Source of the DNA: C7867-002 sp964646515
GTDB lineage: Bacteria > Patescibacteriota > Minisyncoccia > Phycocordibacterales > PALSA-1337
Direction of reading: 5' to 3'
Length of the DNA: 64,000 nt
NCBI GenBank assembly: GCA_964646515.1
Contig: CAZYES010000001.1
Coordinates: 13,723 to 77,722, forward strand
Both the position numbers and the translations under genes were made by a program. Under the pieces are notes generated by a model. That model saw only the letters and a list, made by a program, of their open reading frames with translations, was not told the origin of the DNA and did not search any database. Shown here one piece after another: positions 52,101 through 61,418 of the stretch (positions within the stretch are counted from its first letter, which is position 1; each line of letters begins with the position of its first letter).

Positions 52101-54368
52101 TCAGATTATTGATCCGTTTTGTTCGCTTGATGTCTCGATAGTGTCATCTTTTGTTTCTGCTCCGACCCCGATAATTTCTCGTGGTTTTGTGCCATGGGCT
52201 TTACCAACAACTCCTTTTTCTTCCAGCATATCTATAAGTTTGGCTGCTCGTGAATATCCTATGCCCAATTTTCTTTGTATATACGATGTCGAGGCCTTGC
52301 CAGCAGAAATGACTTCTTCACGCGCTTTCTCGTATAATTCATCCTTTTCTTTTTCCTCTATTGAGTCGTCTTCTGTCATAGAATCAAAAACAGCGTTTGC
52401 ACCAGCTTCTGTCGGCGTCAGATTTATTTCGTCAATGATTTCGTCCTTATATGAATCTATCAAGTATTTGACCACTTTCTTTACTTCTGATTCGGAAATG
52501 AAAGCAGATTGTAGGCGTACTGGCTTGGACATTTCACCTCCGAGGTAAAGCATATCTCCTGCGCCGAGAAGTTTTTCTGCCCCCATTTGATCTAGAATAG
52601 TTCTAGAGTCTATTTGTGAAGCCACTTGCAACGCGACACGAGTGGGAATATTGGCTTTTATCAGTCCAGTTATGACATTGACGCTTGGTCGTTGTGTCGA
52701 GATAACGAGATGAATACCGGTGGCACGACTCATCTGGGCTAGACGTACTATGGCCGATTCCAGTTCTCGTGGATATGATTGCATGATGTCGGCAAGCTCA
52801 TCTATTACTATAACAATGAATGGCATTGTTTCTGGCATTCTAGATGGCGAGGTCTCATATTTGTCGGCGTCTTTCTTGTATTTTTCTATTGCCGGTAGCA
52901 GGACGCTCTTGTGATATGAGTCTATGTCTCGCGAACCATATTTTTGCAACACTTCGAATCTCCGGATCATCTCTTTTGATGCCCATCTCAAGGCAAGGAT
53001 GGATTTTTTTGGATCGGTAATAACCGGAGTCAAAAGATGCGGGATTTTGTTATACATTGTCAGTTCTACGCGCTTTGGATCGATCATGATGAATTTCAGA
53101 TTTTCTGGAGAGTTGCGGTAGAGAAGGGAAGTAATAAGGGCGTGAATAGATACAGACTTTCCGGCCCCAGTGGCTCCGGCGATGAGGATGTGCGGTGCTT
53201 TGCCGAGATTGCTAAAATGTGCTCGACCAGCAATATCTTTGCCCAGCGAAATAAGTAAGGGCTTTTCTGATTCTTGAAAATCGGATGAAGCCAAGAGAGT
53301 TGCCAAGCCGACAGTAGTTTTTGCCGTATTCGGTACCTCTATACCAACCAGAGACTTACCTGGAATGGGGGCCTCAATACGTATGGGGTGCGCTGCCAAA
53401 GCTAGAGCCAAGTCGTTATTCAGAGCAACGATTCTTGATAGCTTTACGCCTTCTGCTGGCTTTAGCGCATATCGTGTGACCGATGGGCCGATAGAGATCT
53501 CATCCATCTCTACGGTGATGCCGAAATTTTTCAAAGTGCGCTTGATGATATTGGCATTGGCTTTGATATCACCTGTTTCTGGTTTACCACGGTCTTTTTC
53601 TAGGAGCGACAACGGCGGGGCGGTGTACGGTCTCAGATGAGGTACTACTACAGATGAAGCAAAACCGTATTCTTCATCATCCGTGAAGTCTAGAGAATTT
53701 CCTCTTTTATTTTTCATTTCTTGATTTTTGTCGGTTTCTTTATTTGAATTTGACCTTACGCCGTCGACGTCTTTTGAATCTTTGGAAACATTTGTTACCG
53801 CTTTCAAGATAGCCGCTTCTTCATGGGCATCCATCTTGCCGTCCTTTTTAGTTTCTAAGATTTTTTCCTTCTTGGCGAATAGTGAGAATATATCTTTCCA
53901 GGTAAAATATATATTGAACATCATCACAATCGAGACGACGAATATAGCAATAAGCAAAGTGGTGGTTGCCCAGTAATCGATTGTTTTTATCAGTGGGGTG
54001 GCGATCCAACGTCCAAAGATACCTCCCGCTCCGGCGTAGCAAATATGGATAATACCCAAACCAGAGACTAGGAATAATATTGCCCCGACGCCTTTGGACA
54101 TTTCAAATTTTTTCTTGAGTCCCTGCAGAAGTGATATACCTAACATGGCGAATATGGTAGGAATGAGATAGTAACCAATGCCGAAGAATTTGAAAGAAAA
54201 CATAAATACATATTTTCCCACTTCACCGGCTTTGTCTATGGCAGCCAATAAGGAAAGTATAGTTATCAAAAAACATAATATCGATAAGATAAGGTGTACG
54301 GTTTCGTCGCGCATTTCCTCCCAGAATCGAATCTTTTTTGGTATATCAAAGTCTTTTTTCTTTGCCAT
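52101..54368 (-). CDS. ftsK: DNA translocase FtsK/SpoIIIE
   Basis: About 755 residues from the start at 54368. Four N-terminal membrane helices within the first ~170 residues, a variable linker, then the motor: Walker A GATGAGKS (about 395-402), Walker B FIVIVIDELADIM and the SRATGIHLVISTQRPS segment. The C-terminal gamma winged helix (YIQRKLGIGYSRAAKLIDMLEEKGVVG) recognises orienting DNA sequences. It segregates chromosome ends at division. The start is set by a leaderless promoter; an upstream in-frame ATG (54398) lies before the -10. Confidence 0.96.
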   Translation of the reverse strand: MAKKKDFDIPKKIRFWEEMRDETVHLILSILCFLITILSLLAAIDKAGEVGKYVFMFSFKFFGIGYYLIPTIFAMLGISLLQGLKKKFEMSKGVGAILFLVSGLGIIHICYAGAGGIFGRWIATPLIKTIDYWATTTLLIAIFVVSIVMMFNIYFTWKDIFSLFAKKEKILETKKDGKMDAHEEAAILKAVTNVSKDSKDVDGVRSNSNKETDKNQEMKNKRGNSLDFTDDEEYGFASSVVVPHLRPYTAPPLSLLEKDRGKPETGDIKANANIIKRTLKNFGITVEMDEISIGPSVTRYALKPAEGVKLSRIVALNNDLALALAAHPIRIEAPIPGKSLVGIEVPNTAKTTVGLATLLASSDFQESEKPLLISLGKDIAGRAHFSNLGKAPHILIAGATGAGKSVSIHALITSLLYRNSPENLKFIMIDPKRVELTMYNKIPHLLTPVITDPKKSILALRWASKEMIRRFEVLQKYGSRDIDSYHKSVLLPAIEKYKKDADKYETSPSRMPETMPFIVIVIDELADIMQSYPRELESAIVRLAQMSRATGIHLVISTQRPSVNVITGLIKANIPTRVALQVASQIDSRTILDQMGAEKLLGAGDMLYLGGEMSKPVRLQSAFISESEVKKVVKYLIDSYKDEIIDEINLTPTEAGANAVFDSMTEDDSIEEKEKDELYEKAREEVISAGKASTSYIQRKLGIGYSRAAKLIDMLEEKGVVGKAHGTKPREIIGVGAETKDDTIETSSEQNGSII

Positions 54369-54375
54369 GGTAATG

Positions 54376-54384
54376 ATTATAGCA
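54376..54384 (-). promoter_or_regulatory. Extended -10 promoter of ftsK (leaderless)
   Basis: On the minus strand TGCTATAAT ends 7 nt before the ATG at 54368. Confidence 0.6.
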
Positions 54385-54398
54385 TTTTTTATTATCAC

Positions 54399-54610
54399 CG
54401 CGAAAACTTATTGGGGTTAACATTGAATGGGATTAAAATCTCAGGATAGTAGAAGTATGTTGCGTGAAACTACTTGTGGTAATTGGCGTTATATTAGAAG
54501 CGTCTGGCCCCCATTTTGGTCATTTGAAAGTGGTACAAAAAGTTGTTCCTTGCATTGTCTAGTTACCCAAGTATTTTAGCTGGACGATTTTCTGATGGCG
54601 AGTTTTGTGC
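54399..54610. other. Divergent intergenic region, no feature seen
   Basis: About 210 bp between the ftsK promoter and the promoter of the 54716 gene. I see no gene and no strong inverted repeat. Confidence 0.4.
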
Positions 54611-54638
54611 TTGCAAATAAAAGTCACAGGATTATAAT
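54611..54638 (+). promoter_or_regulatory. Promoter of the 54716 regulator gene
   Basis: TTGCAA, 16 nt, TATAAT. Leader of about 70 nt. A second possible -10 (TATATT, 54702-54707) lies 8 nt before the ATG. Confidence 0.5.
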
Positions 54639-54715
54639 AGACATGTCAAAGACATACGAGTGTAGATCCCCTAAAGGACGCACAGGAAGTCTTCAAGGTC
54701 ATATATTTAACTATA

Positions 54716-55516
54716 ATGGACAAAAAAAATACAAACAACAGTGAGTCCTTTAATGATCCATTAAAGTGGAGATCGTTGGGTTTTTTCTCTGCTGAAGATT
54801 ATCTGATATACATTTTCAAAAAGACAGAAAAAATCACGGCTGCTCTTTATTTGGTTTCTGGACTTCTCAAGGACGATGAACCTATCAAATGGGAATTGCG
54901 TGATAGGGGCATAGATCTCCTGTCTTCGTCTTTTATGGCATCGAGTTCTACTCCTGGAGATAAAAATATGATTATACAGTCACTTTTTACCGCTGCCCTG
55001 GAAACACTTTCGCTTTTGAATGTAGCTAGGATTTCCAATCTTGTTACAGAGATGAATCACAAGATTCTAGTGCGTGAAATTGATATGATTGTCAGTATGC
55101 TCCGCGATCGTTTGGCACAGAATGCGGAAAATGCCGGATATGTTTTGTCAGAGTCCTTCTTTAGGACACCAGATCTGTTTTCTTCTGGTTTTAGATCGGA
55201 CAATAAGGACAGAGGGAAACGCGGAGTATTTAACTCTGTTGAAGGGGTTGCGGATAGCAATCTCGGATCTTTGAAAAATGTAGATAATTCAAGGGTTATT
55301 CAAGGACATGTCAGTACTCAAGTAAAAAAGACACAGAGACAAGAGGCGATTCTGATCGCCCTCAGGGAACAGTCCAATCTGACTATAAAGGACTTTTCGA
55401 AAGTCATAAAAGACTGCAGTGAAAAGACGATACAACGTGAACTGTTGGAGTTGGTTGATAGGGGGGTGATAAAAAGGGAGGGGGAAAGGAGGTGGAGTAG
55501 GTACTCATTGAAGTAG
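54716..55516 (+). CDS. Winged-helix DNA-binding protein of unknown role
   Basis: 266 residues, cytosolic. The C-terminal ~62 residues form a helix-turn-helix/winged helix: QRQEAILIALREQSNLTIKDFSKVI followed by SEKTIQRELLELVDRGVIKREGERRWSRY, which reads like a DeoR/MarR-type wHTH. The N-terminal ~150 residues are predominantly helical (SAEDYLIYIFKKTEKITAALYLVSGLL) without a recognised family. Probably a transcription regulator. Encoded between ftsK and the long-leader surface-protein gene; targets unknown. Confidence 0.7.
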   Translation: MDKKNTNNSESFNDPLKWRSLGFFSAEDYLIYIFKKTEKITAALYLVSGLLKDDEPIKWELRDRGIDLLSSSFMASSSTPGDKNMIIQSLFTAALETLSLLNVARISNLVTEMNHKILVREIDMIVSMLRDRLAQNAENAGYVLSESFFRTPDLFSSGFRSDNKDRGKRGVFNSVEGVADSNLGSLKNVDNSRVIQGHVSTQVKKTQRQEAILIALREQSNLTIKDFSKVIKDCSEKTIQRELLELVDRGVIKREGERRWSRYSLK

Positions 55517-55728
55517 TGCCTCGCTCGATGTTTGGCCACCCATAATTTGGAGTAAGGATATGGGAAAAATGTAGGGAATTGACTTTTGGGTCTTTTTACA
55601 CTAATATGGCTCTGTTAGTGGCTGTTGTCGGAAAATCTTAATTTTATGGATTTTTTAACGGATTACCCCTTAATTTTACGTTTAATAATTTTGTGAATTT
55701 AACAATATGTGGTTATCCACAAGTTCTT
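55517..55728. other. Intergenic region, nothing recognised
   Basis: About 210 AT-rich bp after the wHTH gene. No convincing ORF. A TTATCCACA string (55713-55721) resembles part of a DnaA box but is isolated. Confidence 0.35.
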
Positions 55729-55758
55729 TTGCTTTACATCCCGTAGATGAGATATAAT
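55729..55758 (+). promoter_or_regulatory. Promoter of the surface-protein gene at 56093
   Basis: TTGCTT, 18 nt, TATAAT. It predicts a leader of roughly 330 nt, the longest in the window. Confidence 0.6.
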
Positions 55759-55773
55759 GTTTTGTAACGAGTG

Positions 55774-56079
55774 TGCAATCAGGTCGTCTAGTATTGCATA
55801 CTTGTCCCAGAGCAGTAGTGCTTAGGGAAAATTTCTCTGCTTTGCTCCTAGAGTTTGAGTAGAGAAAAAGTCCGCTTTAGTTTTTAATAAAAAGTTAGAG
55901 CGTGACAAGTCGAACTTTGACAACTTAATAATATGTCACAAGTTCGTTTAGATTAGCCACAAACTCTTTTTACTTTGCGTGTCGATAGCGCATTTTGTAA
56001 AAAGAAGTGGATTATTAGTTAGTTTATAAATCGCATTAACTTCTCCCTCATTATTAATAATCGGAGAAGGTGCGTTAAT
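55774..56079 (+). promoter_or_regulatory. Long structured 5' leader
   Basis: Contains a TGCAAT/ATTGCA hairpin (55774-55798), a GAGCA/TGCTC hairpin (55810-55847), and next to the gene a helix of ATTAAC plus TTCTCC (56035-56046) pairing with GGAGAA and GTTAAT (56063-56079). The last ends 13 nt before the ATG. It may stabilise the mRNA of an abundant surface protein or regulate it. Confidence 0.45.
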
Positions 56080-56092
56080 TATTAAATCAAAA

Positions 56093-57961
56093 ATGAAAAA
56101 GTTTCTTATTGCATCTGGCGTTACTTTCTTAGCTTTCGCCACGATCGTAGGAGCACAGACTCAGACCTTCAATTCCAACTTGACTGTTGGTTCGACAGGT
56201 TCCGAGGTTGTTGCTCTTCAGGAAGTTCTCTTGAATGCAGGATACGATATTCCGGCTCTTAGCAGTGGTACGGCTACCAAAGGTTATTTTGGTTCACAAA
56301 CCAAATCAGCCGTTATGAAGTACCAAGCCGAAAACGGTATTCCTAACACAGGTTTCGTAGGTCCTCTTACTAGAGCAGCTTTGAATGCTGGTGGTCCAGT
56401 AGCTGGTGGTTCAGTAGTTTGCCCAGCGGGCTTCGATTGTACCCCGAACACCCCAGTAGTTGTTAATTGCCCAGTTGGATATACATGTATACCTAAGGGC
56501 AGTACAGTTCCTCCAGTTACCACAATAGGTGCTGAAGGTGTAATGACTACCAAGTTGGCCTCATCTCCTATTGCAGATTCGAACATAGTTATTTCGTCAA
56601 ATGTTCCTGTGTATGGAATTGATGTCAAGGCACAAGGATCAGATATGGTCGTTGACCGCGTTCTTCTTCAGATGTCAGTCGGTGTGGGTACTGAAACTGG
56701 TAGCCCTAGCAACCCGGCTACTTTTGTGAGAACACTTTATGCTTATGATGGTTCTACTCTTTTGAAGAGTTGGAATCTTTCGCCTGCTGACTTCAACAAA
56801 GATTCATCCGATCGTTACTATGTAATAGCTTCAGGTATGCGTTTTGTTGTTCCTAAGGACACAACCAAGACACTCACCTTTGCTGTTGACACCAGTGGTG
56901 TAGCGGCAGATATGAGTTCTCGTTATCTCAGAATTCAAGGTTATGCAGGAAACACCCAGAACGTACGTGCAGTTGATGGTGCCGGCTTGAGCAATTACAC
57001 AGATATGTCTGGAACCAGCAATAGTCGTTTGCAAGTTTTTGCCACATCTGGCAACTCAACGGTAACAGCTACGGTAAATTCAGCTCTTTCGCCAAAGTCC
57101 ACAAATAACAAAGTTGACTCTACGGATGGTGTAAAGGAGCTAACTATGCAAGCTTTTGATCTCAAGTCAACAACTGGTGCTTCAAAGGTCACAAAGATCT
57201 GTGCTTCAGCTGCTGCTACAACGACAGACAATCTTCCAACAACTTTGTATCTTTATGATGGTTCATCTAGACTCGCTTCTGTTTCTGCATCAGCCAGTAT
57301 TGGTGGGGTGGCCTGCTTTACTGACCTGACCATAAACATTGCGAAAGATGCCACCAAGACGCTTTTGTTGAAAGCTGATTTTCCAAAAACAGTTCTTAAC
57401 GCTTCGGCTTCAACTACGATCATAGCAAGTGGTGTAGTTTGGGAGAAACCAGATAGCACTACTGCATCTAGTACTCCTTCTGCAGCTATTGCTAGTAACA
57501 ATCAACGCTTTTACTCAGCGGCCCCTCAATGGAAGCTGGTTAGCGCGACTGCTGTAGCAAATGGCGCTGGATATAGTGGAGCAACTAGCTCGGTTACTGC
57601 CACCATGGTGTTAAGCGCAAAGGCTGTTGGTGGTGCTATGACAAAACCGGTTTTGACAGACTTCGATATGGTCTTCGCTTCTAGTACGGTTGCCAATGGT
57701 GGTTATGTGGATGGTACTACCAGTATTGCTACTACTCCAGGAATTCAGGTCAGTCCTTCTGATGCCACGATCGGAGAGGATGGTACTTACACGGTCACAT
57801 TGACTGGTACATTGTATTCAAACAGTGTTTCTGCAAGTGCTCCGTACTTCATGGCTGTTAGAAGTATTGATTCTTCGGTTGGTGGTAATGTAATCACCGA
57901 TCAGAATTGGGGAATTGATGATTTCTATACCCCAGCCGCTCAGCTGACGAAGTCTATCTAA
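56093..57961 (+). CDS. Secreted surface protein: peptidoglycan-binding domain plus paired CPxGxxC motifs
   Basis: 622 residues. A signal peptide (1-21, MKKFLIASGVTFLAFATIVGA) precedes a PG_binding_1 domain (about 30-98: LTVGSTGSEVVALQEVLLNAGY, GPLTRAALN). CPAGFDC (110-116) and CPVGYTC (126-132) come next, then ~480 Ser/Thr/Ala-rich residues with beta-type sequence. Related by the Cys motifs to the protein at 12834. Long leader, strong terminator and even codon use suggest high expression, so it could be a major cell-wall or S-layer-like protein; that is inference. Confidence 0.78.
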   Translation: MKKFLIASGVTFLAFATIVGAQTQTFNSNLTVGSTGSEVVALQEVLLNAGYDIPALSSGTATKGYFGSQTKSAVMKYQAENGIPNTGFVGPLTRAALNAGGPVAGGSVVCPAGFDCTPNTPVVVNCPVGYTCIPKGSTVPPVTTIGAEGVMTTKLASSPIADSNIVISSNVPVYGIDVKAQGSDMVVDRVLLQMSVGVGTETGSPSNPATFVRTLYAYDGSTLLKSWNLSPADFNKDSSDRYYVIASGMRFVVPKDTTKTLTFAVDTSGVAADMSSRYLRIQGYAGNTQNVRAVDGAGLSNYTDMSGTSNSRLQVFATSGNSTVTATVNSALSPKSTNNKVDSTDGVKELTMQAFDLKSTTGASKVTKICASAAATTTDNLPTTLYLYDGSSRLASVSASASIGGVACFTDLTINIAKDATKTLLLKADFPKTVLNASASTTIIASGVVWEKPDSTTASSTPSAAIASNNQRFYSAAPQWKLVSATAVANGAGYSGATSSVTATMVLSAKAVGGAMTKPVLTDFDMVFASSTVANGGYVDGTTSIATTPGIQVSPSDATIGEDGTYTVTLTGTLYSNSVSASAPYFMAVRSIDSSVGGNVITDQNWGIDDFYTPAAQLTKSI

Positions 57962-58002
57962 TTGGTCACCTCCCCCCAACGGGTTACAATGTTGGTCTCT
58001 AC

Positions 58003-58021
58003 ACACTCACGGTGTGAGTGT
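58003..58021 (+). repeat. Short hairpin downstream of the surface-protein gene
   Basis: ACACTCAC/GTGAGTGT, an 8-bp stem with a 3-nt loop, between the stop codon and the terminator. Confidence 0.5.
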
Positions 58022-58063
58022 CAGAGAATAAAATTCGCCAAGCTTCAATAGCCGAAGCGAACA

Positions 58064-58110
58064 AAAACAAAAACCGCCCCGAGCGAAAGCAAAGGGTGGT
58101 TTTTGTTTTG
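58064..58110 (+). terminator. Strong intrinsic terminator
   Basis: Sixteen-bp stem (58064-58079 with 58094-58109, one G-T pair), 14-nt loop; the 3' arm itself is T-rich. Confidence 0.85.
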
Positions 58111-58142
58111 AGGCGCATTATAGAGTCGGGGATTACGGTTTG

Positions 58143-58151
58143 TGTTATAAT
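58143..58151 (+). promoter_or_regulatory. Extended -10 promoter of the 37-residue membrane peptide gene
   Basis: TGTTATAAT, within the same TGTGTTATAAT string found before the 12537 ORF. Leader about 60 nt. Confidence 0.5.
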
Positions 58152-58218
58152 GACTCCATAAAATATATGTTTTAGTAAATTTATTCTGTTTGCAGTCTTA
58201 GTTTGAAATCTAATCATC

Positions 58219-58332
58219 ATGGTGAACCCTTTCGACCGTAATTTTTTTAAATTTTTTCTGGGATTTTTGTTGATTTTGTGTATGAGTTTTGTCATTCTTT
58301 TTTTGGTTGGACAGTATATGGGGCAATCATAA
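58219..58332 (+). CDS. Small single-pass membrane peptide, unknown function
   Basis: A 37-residue ORF: MVNPFDRNFFKFF, one strongly hydrophobic helix (about 13-31) and a short tail GQYMGQS. It follows a strong promoter and lies between two exported-protein genes. No family recognised. The paired occurrence of such short ORFs next to surface-protein genes (see 12537) is the main support. Confidence 0.5.
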   Translation: MVNPFDRNFFKFFLGFLLILCMSFVILFLVGQYMGQS

Positions 58333-58434
58333 ATAAAAAGGGTACAGTCTTTTGGACTTTATCAAAATTTTAAATTCTTTTTATTAATATTTGATTCTTT
58401 TTTTATCAGGATTTTATCTCTAACTGATAACATT

Positions 58435-58464
58435 CAGAGCATTATAAGTTATTAATGCGCTCTG
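58435..58464 (+). promoter_or_regulatory. Hairpin upstream of the LCAT-like gene
   Basis: CAGA plus GCATTA pair with TAATGC and TCTG (10 bp, 2-nt bulge), 20 nt before the preferred start at 58485. Confidence 0.4.
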
Positions 58465-58484
58465 TATTTATTCAGAGTAAAAAT

Positions 58485-61337
58485 ATGAGTAGAATCAAAT
58501 ATATACTTGCGGTTTTGATCTTTGTGATTTTGATATTGTCGAGTCCTCTGACGACGGTTTATTCGGCAGGACATACGAGTACGGGCACGCGTATTGGTGG
58601 TACTATAGATAGCGATCTTATATGGACCAAGGAGGGCAGTCCGTATGTGCTTACAGACCCCTTGAACATAACAGCTGGTCACAAGCTGACGATTGGACCA
58701 GGAGTCATGGTTACTGGTGATCCTTCAAAAAATACACAGATCAATATGGATCAAAGTGATCTGGAGATCAACGGAACGATATCTGAGCCAGTAAATATAA
58801 TTGGCATTGGCCATATACTTATAGGTAGGGGGACTACAACGATTCGTTATGCAAAAATATCTACTAGTGGCATTGCTCTTCAGCCATATTCTTCGAATGT
58901 CACCATTTCTTCCTCAACTTTTATAGCTTCTTCTGCCACGGCGATTTACTCTTTTAATAGCAACGTAAAAATAACTGGGAGTAAGATAAAGAGTGATTAC
59001 TATGCCGGTATAATCAGACTAGCTGACAGTGGACCAAAAACAGAATTTTCTATACAAGGCTCGAGTATTATCGGCAATCCGGTTTATGCCATACGAAATG
59101 ATGATTTTTCTTCTACTATTCATGCCGAAAACAATTGGTGGGGAAATGCAAACGGACCATCTCTATATGGGGCAAATGCTATTTCTGGTCAGATAGTTTA
59201 TATTCCTTGGTTAACTTCAGAACCAGTCCTCGATCTCGACGATGAAGACAAATGTTGCTCAAGTATTTTGTTTATCCCTGGCTTGGAAGCAAGTAGACTA
59301 TACAGATCCGAGTCTGCGCCGGTTATAGGCGCAACAATCAATAGATTGTGGGAGCCAAATCGTAATACTGATGTAACAAAACTTTATCTAGATCAGGATG
59401 GCAAAAGTATAGACCCGTCTATTTATTCTGGCGAACCTATCGATAGAGCATTGGGGGTATTGGGTGTTTACGGGAGATTTATGTCATTCTTGGACGATTT
59501 GGCCAAAAAAGGGACAGTCAATGAATGGAAAGCCTTTGGTTACGATTGGCGCAAGCCTGTATCTGAAGTGGTTGCGGGGAATGAGCGCCGGTTGGCGACG
59601 GCTACTTCGGATCCATCATTTACTAATGAATCTCTGATTGACACCGTTTACGATCTAGCTTCACGTTCGAAGACAAATAAAGTTACCCTGATTGTTCATA
59701 GCAATGGCGGTTTAGTAGCAAAATATTTGGTGAAAACTTTGATGGATATAGGCAAGGAAAGCCTCATCGATTCCGTCATTTCAGTAGCTGTACCATATCT
59801 GGGTACGCCACAGGCGTTGCTTGGTTTGCTTCACGGCGGAGATCAGTCGATCGCTTACGGACTCATTGTCAAAGAAAGTTTTGCCAGATTATTGGGTGTG
59901 AATATGCCCAGTGCCTATTCATTATTACCATCTAGAGAATACTTCAAAAACATTTTCAGTCCGACTGTTGCTTTTGCTTCTACGACAATTATTGGCATCA
60001 ATAATGGCCGATATTCTGAAAATATCAATTCATTTGATGAGCAGTCTGCTTTTGTTACCAATTCCAACAACGGAAGACTAGAGGCCTCTTCTACCGACAC
60101 TTTACTCGCCATAAAAGGCAACAGTTTTCTGATGAATGCCGCCGATGTTCTACATTCGATCTTGGACCCATTTACTTGGCCAGTGACCATATCTCGCTAT
60201 GCCGTCGTCGGCTGGAATCGGATCACTGCTCAGGGATTGTCATACTTGGAAAAACAAAAGTGTTTGCAATCATTTTTTGGTATGACCTGTTCGGCTAAGC
60301 CAGTACATGAAAAGATCGTAACCAATATGGGTGACGGGACAGTGTTGGCGCCAAGCGCTTCGTACAATTCGGGGACCGTAGTTTCAGTTGATCTAAAAGA
60401 GGAATCAAAGCGAGAAAAAAGAGGAATAAGTCATGTGAATATCCTGGAAGCTTCTACTACCATCGAGACCATCAAGAGAATTATCTTTGCGGGTAGTTCT
60501 GATGGCCAAAGCAGTAGTTCCACGACGGTTTTATCTTCAGAGGAATTGTTGCAATTGCCCGCAGGCGCAAAATTTGGTCAACCAGATTACAGCAGTGAGC
60601 CGACATTTCTAGTCATAAGTACGCATTCGCCGGTTGATCTTCATATCTATGATAGTGATGGCAATCATACTGGTTCGGTACCAGTACCATCCGGTACCGA
60701 AGATATTTACCAAGCTTATGAGACCGATATTCCTGGCAGTGATTATTCTTTATCCGAATCAGATGATGGCGTAGATACTTACATTTACGTTCCAGATGAT
60801 GGGGAGAAATACTCAGTAGCTATCAATGGTACGGGTGTTGGTGAATTTACAATGGATGTTGAACGTCGGCGAGGAAGCAGTGTTCTCGAAGATATCGGAT
60901 ACCCATCAATGTCGGTTACGCCACTTATGACAGCTTCATCATCTATTATAAGTGGAGTTTTTTCGGATAACATGCCTGCCGGAGTTTCTATGATACCTTT
61001 GGCTTCATCGACGGCTCCACTTAACATCGATGTTGATGGAGATGGGACTAGGGACATCAGCGTCATTGCCAATAGTCAATTTGATCCTATAACATATCTA
61101 GAGTCTATAAAAAAGGCTGTCTATACTTTGGCGGGAGATCTACCTAGTAGCAAGAAGCTTATCGGTAGTATAGATAGATTGGAGTCTCTGATTAAAGATG
61201 GCAAGTTGGGAAGAGCTCATTCGGTCGCGAATAAGATGAAAAACGGAATGTCGCATCTAAAATTGAGTACATTATCTGACCAAGATAGGCAACAAATTTT
61301 GGACATGATTAATTTGTTTGTTCTTCAATTCGAGTAA
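58485..61337 (+). CDS. Secreted LCAT-like lipase/acyltransferase with an N-terminal beta-helix region
   Basis: About 950 residues. Signal peptide (about 1-25, ILAVLIFVILILSS), then a right-handed beta-helix-like region (about 40-250, with NNWWGNANGPS typical of such repeats). The alpha/beta-hydrolase follows: FIPGLEASRLYR, YDWRKPV, nucleophile Ser406 in VHSNGG (usual GHSxGG), Asp617 in MGDGTV and His650 in ISHVN. These match the lecithin:cholesterol-acyltransferase triad. The C-terminal ~250 residues contain beta-rich and helical segments. Expected to act outside the cell on lipids. An in-frame ATG at 58455 is judged too early. Confidence 0.78.
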   Translation: MSRIKYILAVLIFVILILSSPLTTVYSAGHTSTGTRIGGTIDSDLIWTKEGSPYVLTDPLNITAGHKLTIGPGVMVTGDPSKNTQINMDQSDLEINGTISEPVNIIGIGHILIGRGTTTIRYAKISTSGIALQPYSSNVTISSSTFIASSATAIYSFNSNVKITGSKIKSDYYAGIIRLADSGPKTEFSIQGSSIIGNPVYAIRNDDFSSTIHAENNWWGNANGPSLYGANAISGQIVYIPWLTSEPVLDLDDEDKCCSSILFIPGLEASRLYRSESAPVIGATINRLWEPNRNTDVTKLYLDQDGKSIDPSIYSGEPIDRALGVLGVYGRFMSFLDDLAKKGTVNEWKAFGYDWRKPVSEVVAGNERRLATATSDPSFTNESLIDTVYDLASRSKTNKVTLIVHSNGGLVAKYLVKTLMDIGKESLIDSVISVAVPYLGTPQALLGLLHGGDQSIAYGLIVKESFARLLGVNMPSAYSLLPSREYFKNIFSPTVAFASTTIIGINNGRYSENINSFDEQSAFVTNSNNGRLEASSTDTLLAIKGNSFLMNAADVLHSILDPFTWPVTISRYAVVGWNRITAQGLSYLEKQKCLQSFFGMTCSAKPVHEKIVTNMGDGTVLAPSASYNSGTVVSVDLKEESKREKRGISHVNILEASTTIETIKRIIFAGSSDGQSSSSTTVLSSEELLQLPAGAKFGQPDYSSEPTFLVISTHSPVDLHIYDSDGNHTGSVPVPSGTEDIYQAYETDIPGSDYSLSESDDGVDTYIYVPDDGEKYSVAINGTGVGEFTMDVERRRGSSVLEDIGYPSMSVTPLMTASSSIISGVFSDNMPAGVSMIPLASSTAPLNIDVDGDGTRDISVIANSQFDPITYLESIKKAVYTLAGDLPSSKKLIGSIDRLESLIKDGKLGRAHSVANKMKNGMSHLKLSTLSDQDRQQILDMINLFVLQFE

Positions 61338-61363
61338 TCATTGCTTTATTTTCTGTCAGTAAA

Positions 61364-61396
61364 CAAAAACTTCCTGCAATTTGCAGAAAGTTTTTG
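61364..61396. terminator. Bidirectional terminator
   Basis: CAAAAACTT and CTGCA pair with TGCAG and AAGTTTTTG (14 bp, one mismatch, 3-nt loop) between two convergent genes. Confidence 0.75.
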
Positions 61397-61418
61397 TCCT
61401 TAAATAGGTAAGTACTGT

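Noticed and set aside
54642..54743. 33-codon frame just upstream of the wHTH gene (MSKTYECRSPKG...)
   Set aside because: Overlaps the wHTH gene start in another frame, no conserved features; considered chance.
55713..55721. Replication origin from a DnaA-box-like TTATCCACA
   Set aside because: Single isolated match, with no cluster of boxes and no dnaA or dnaN nearby.
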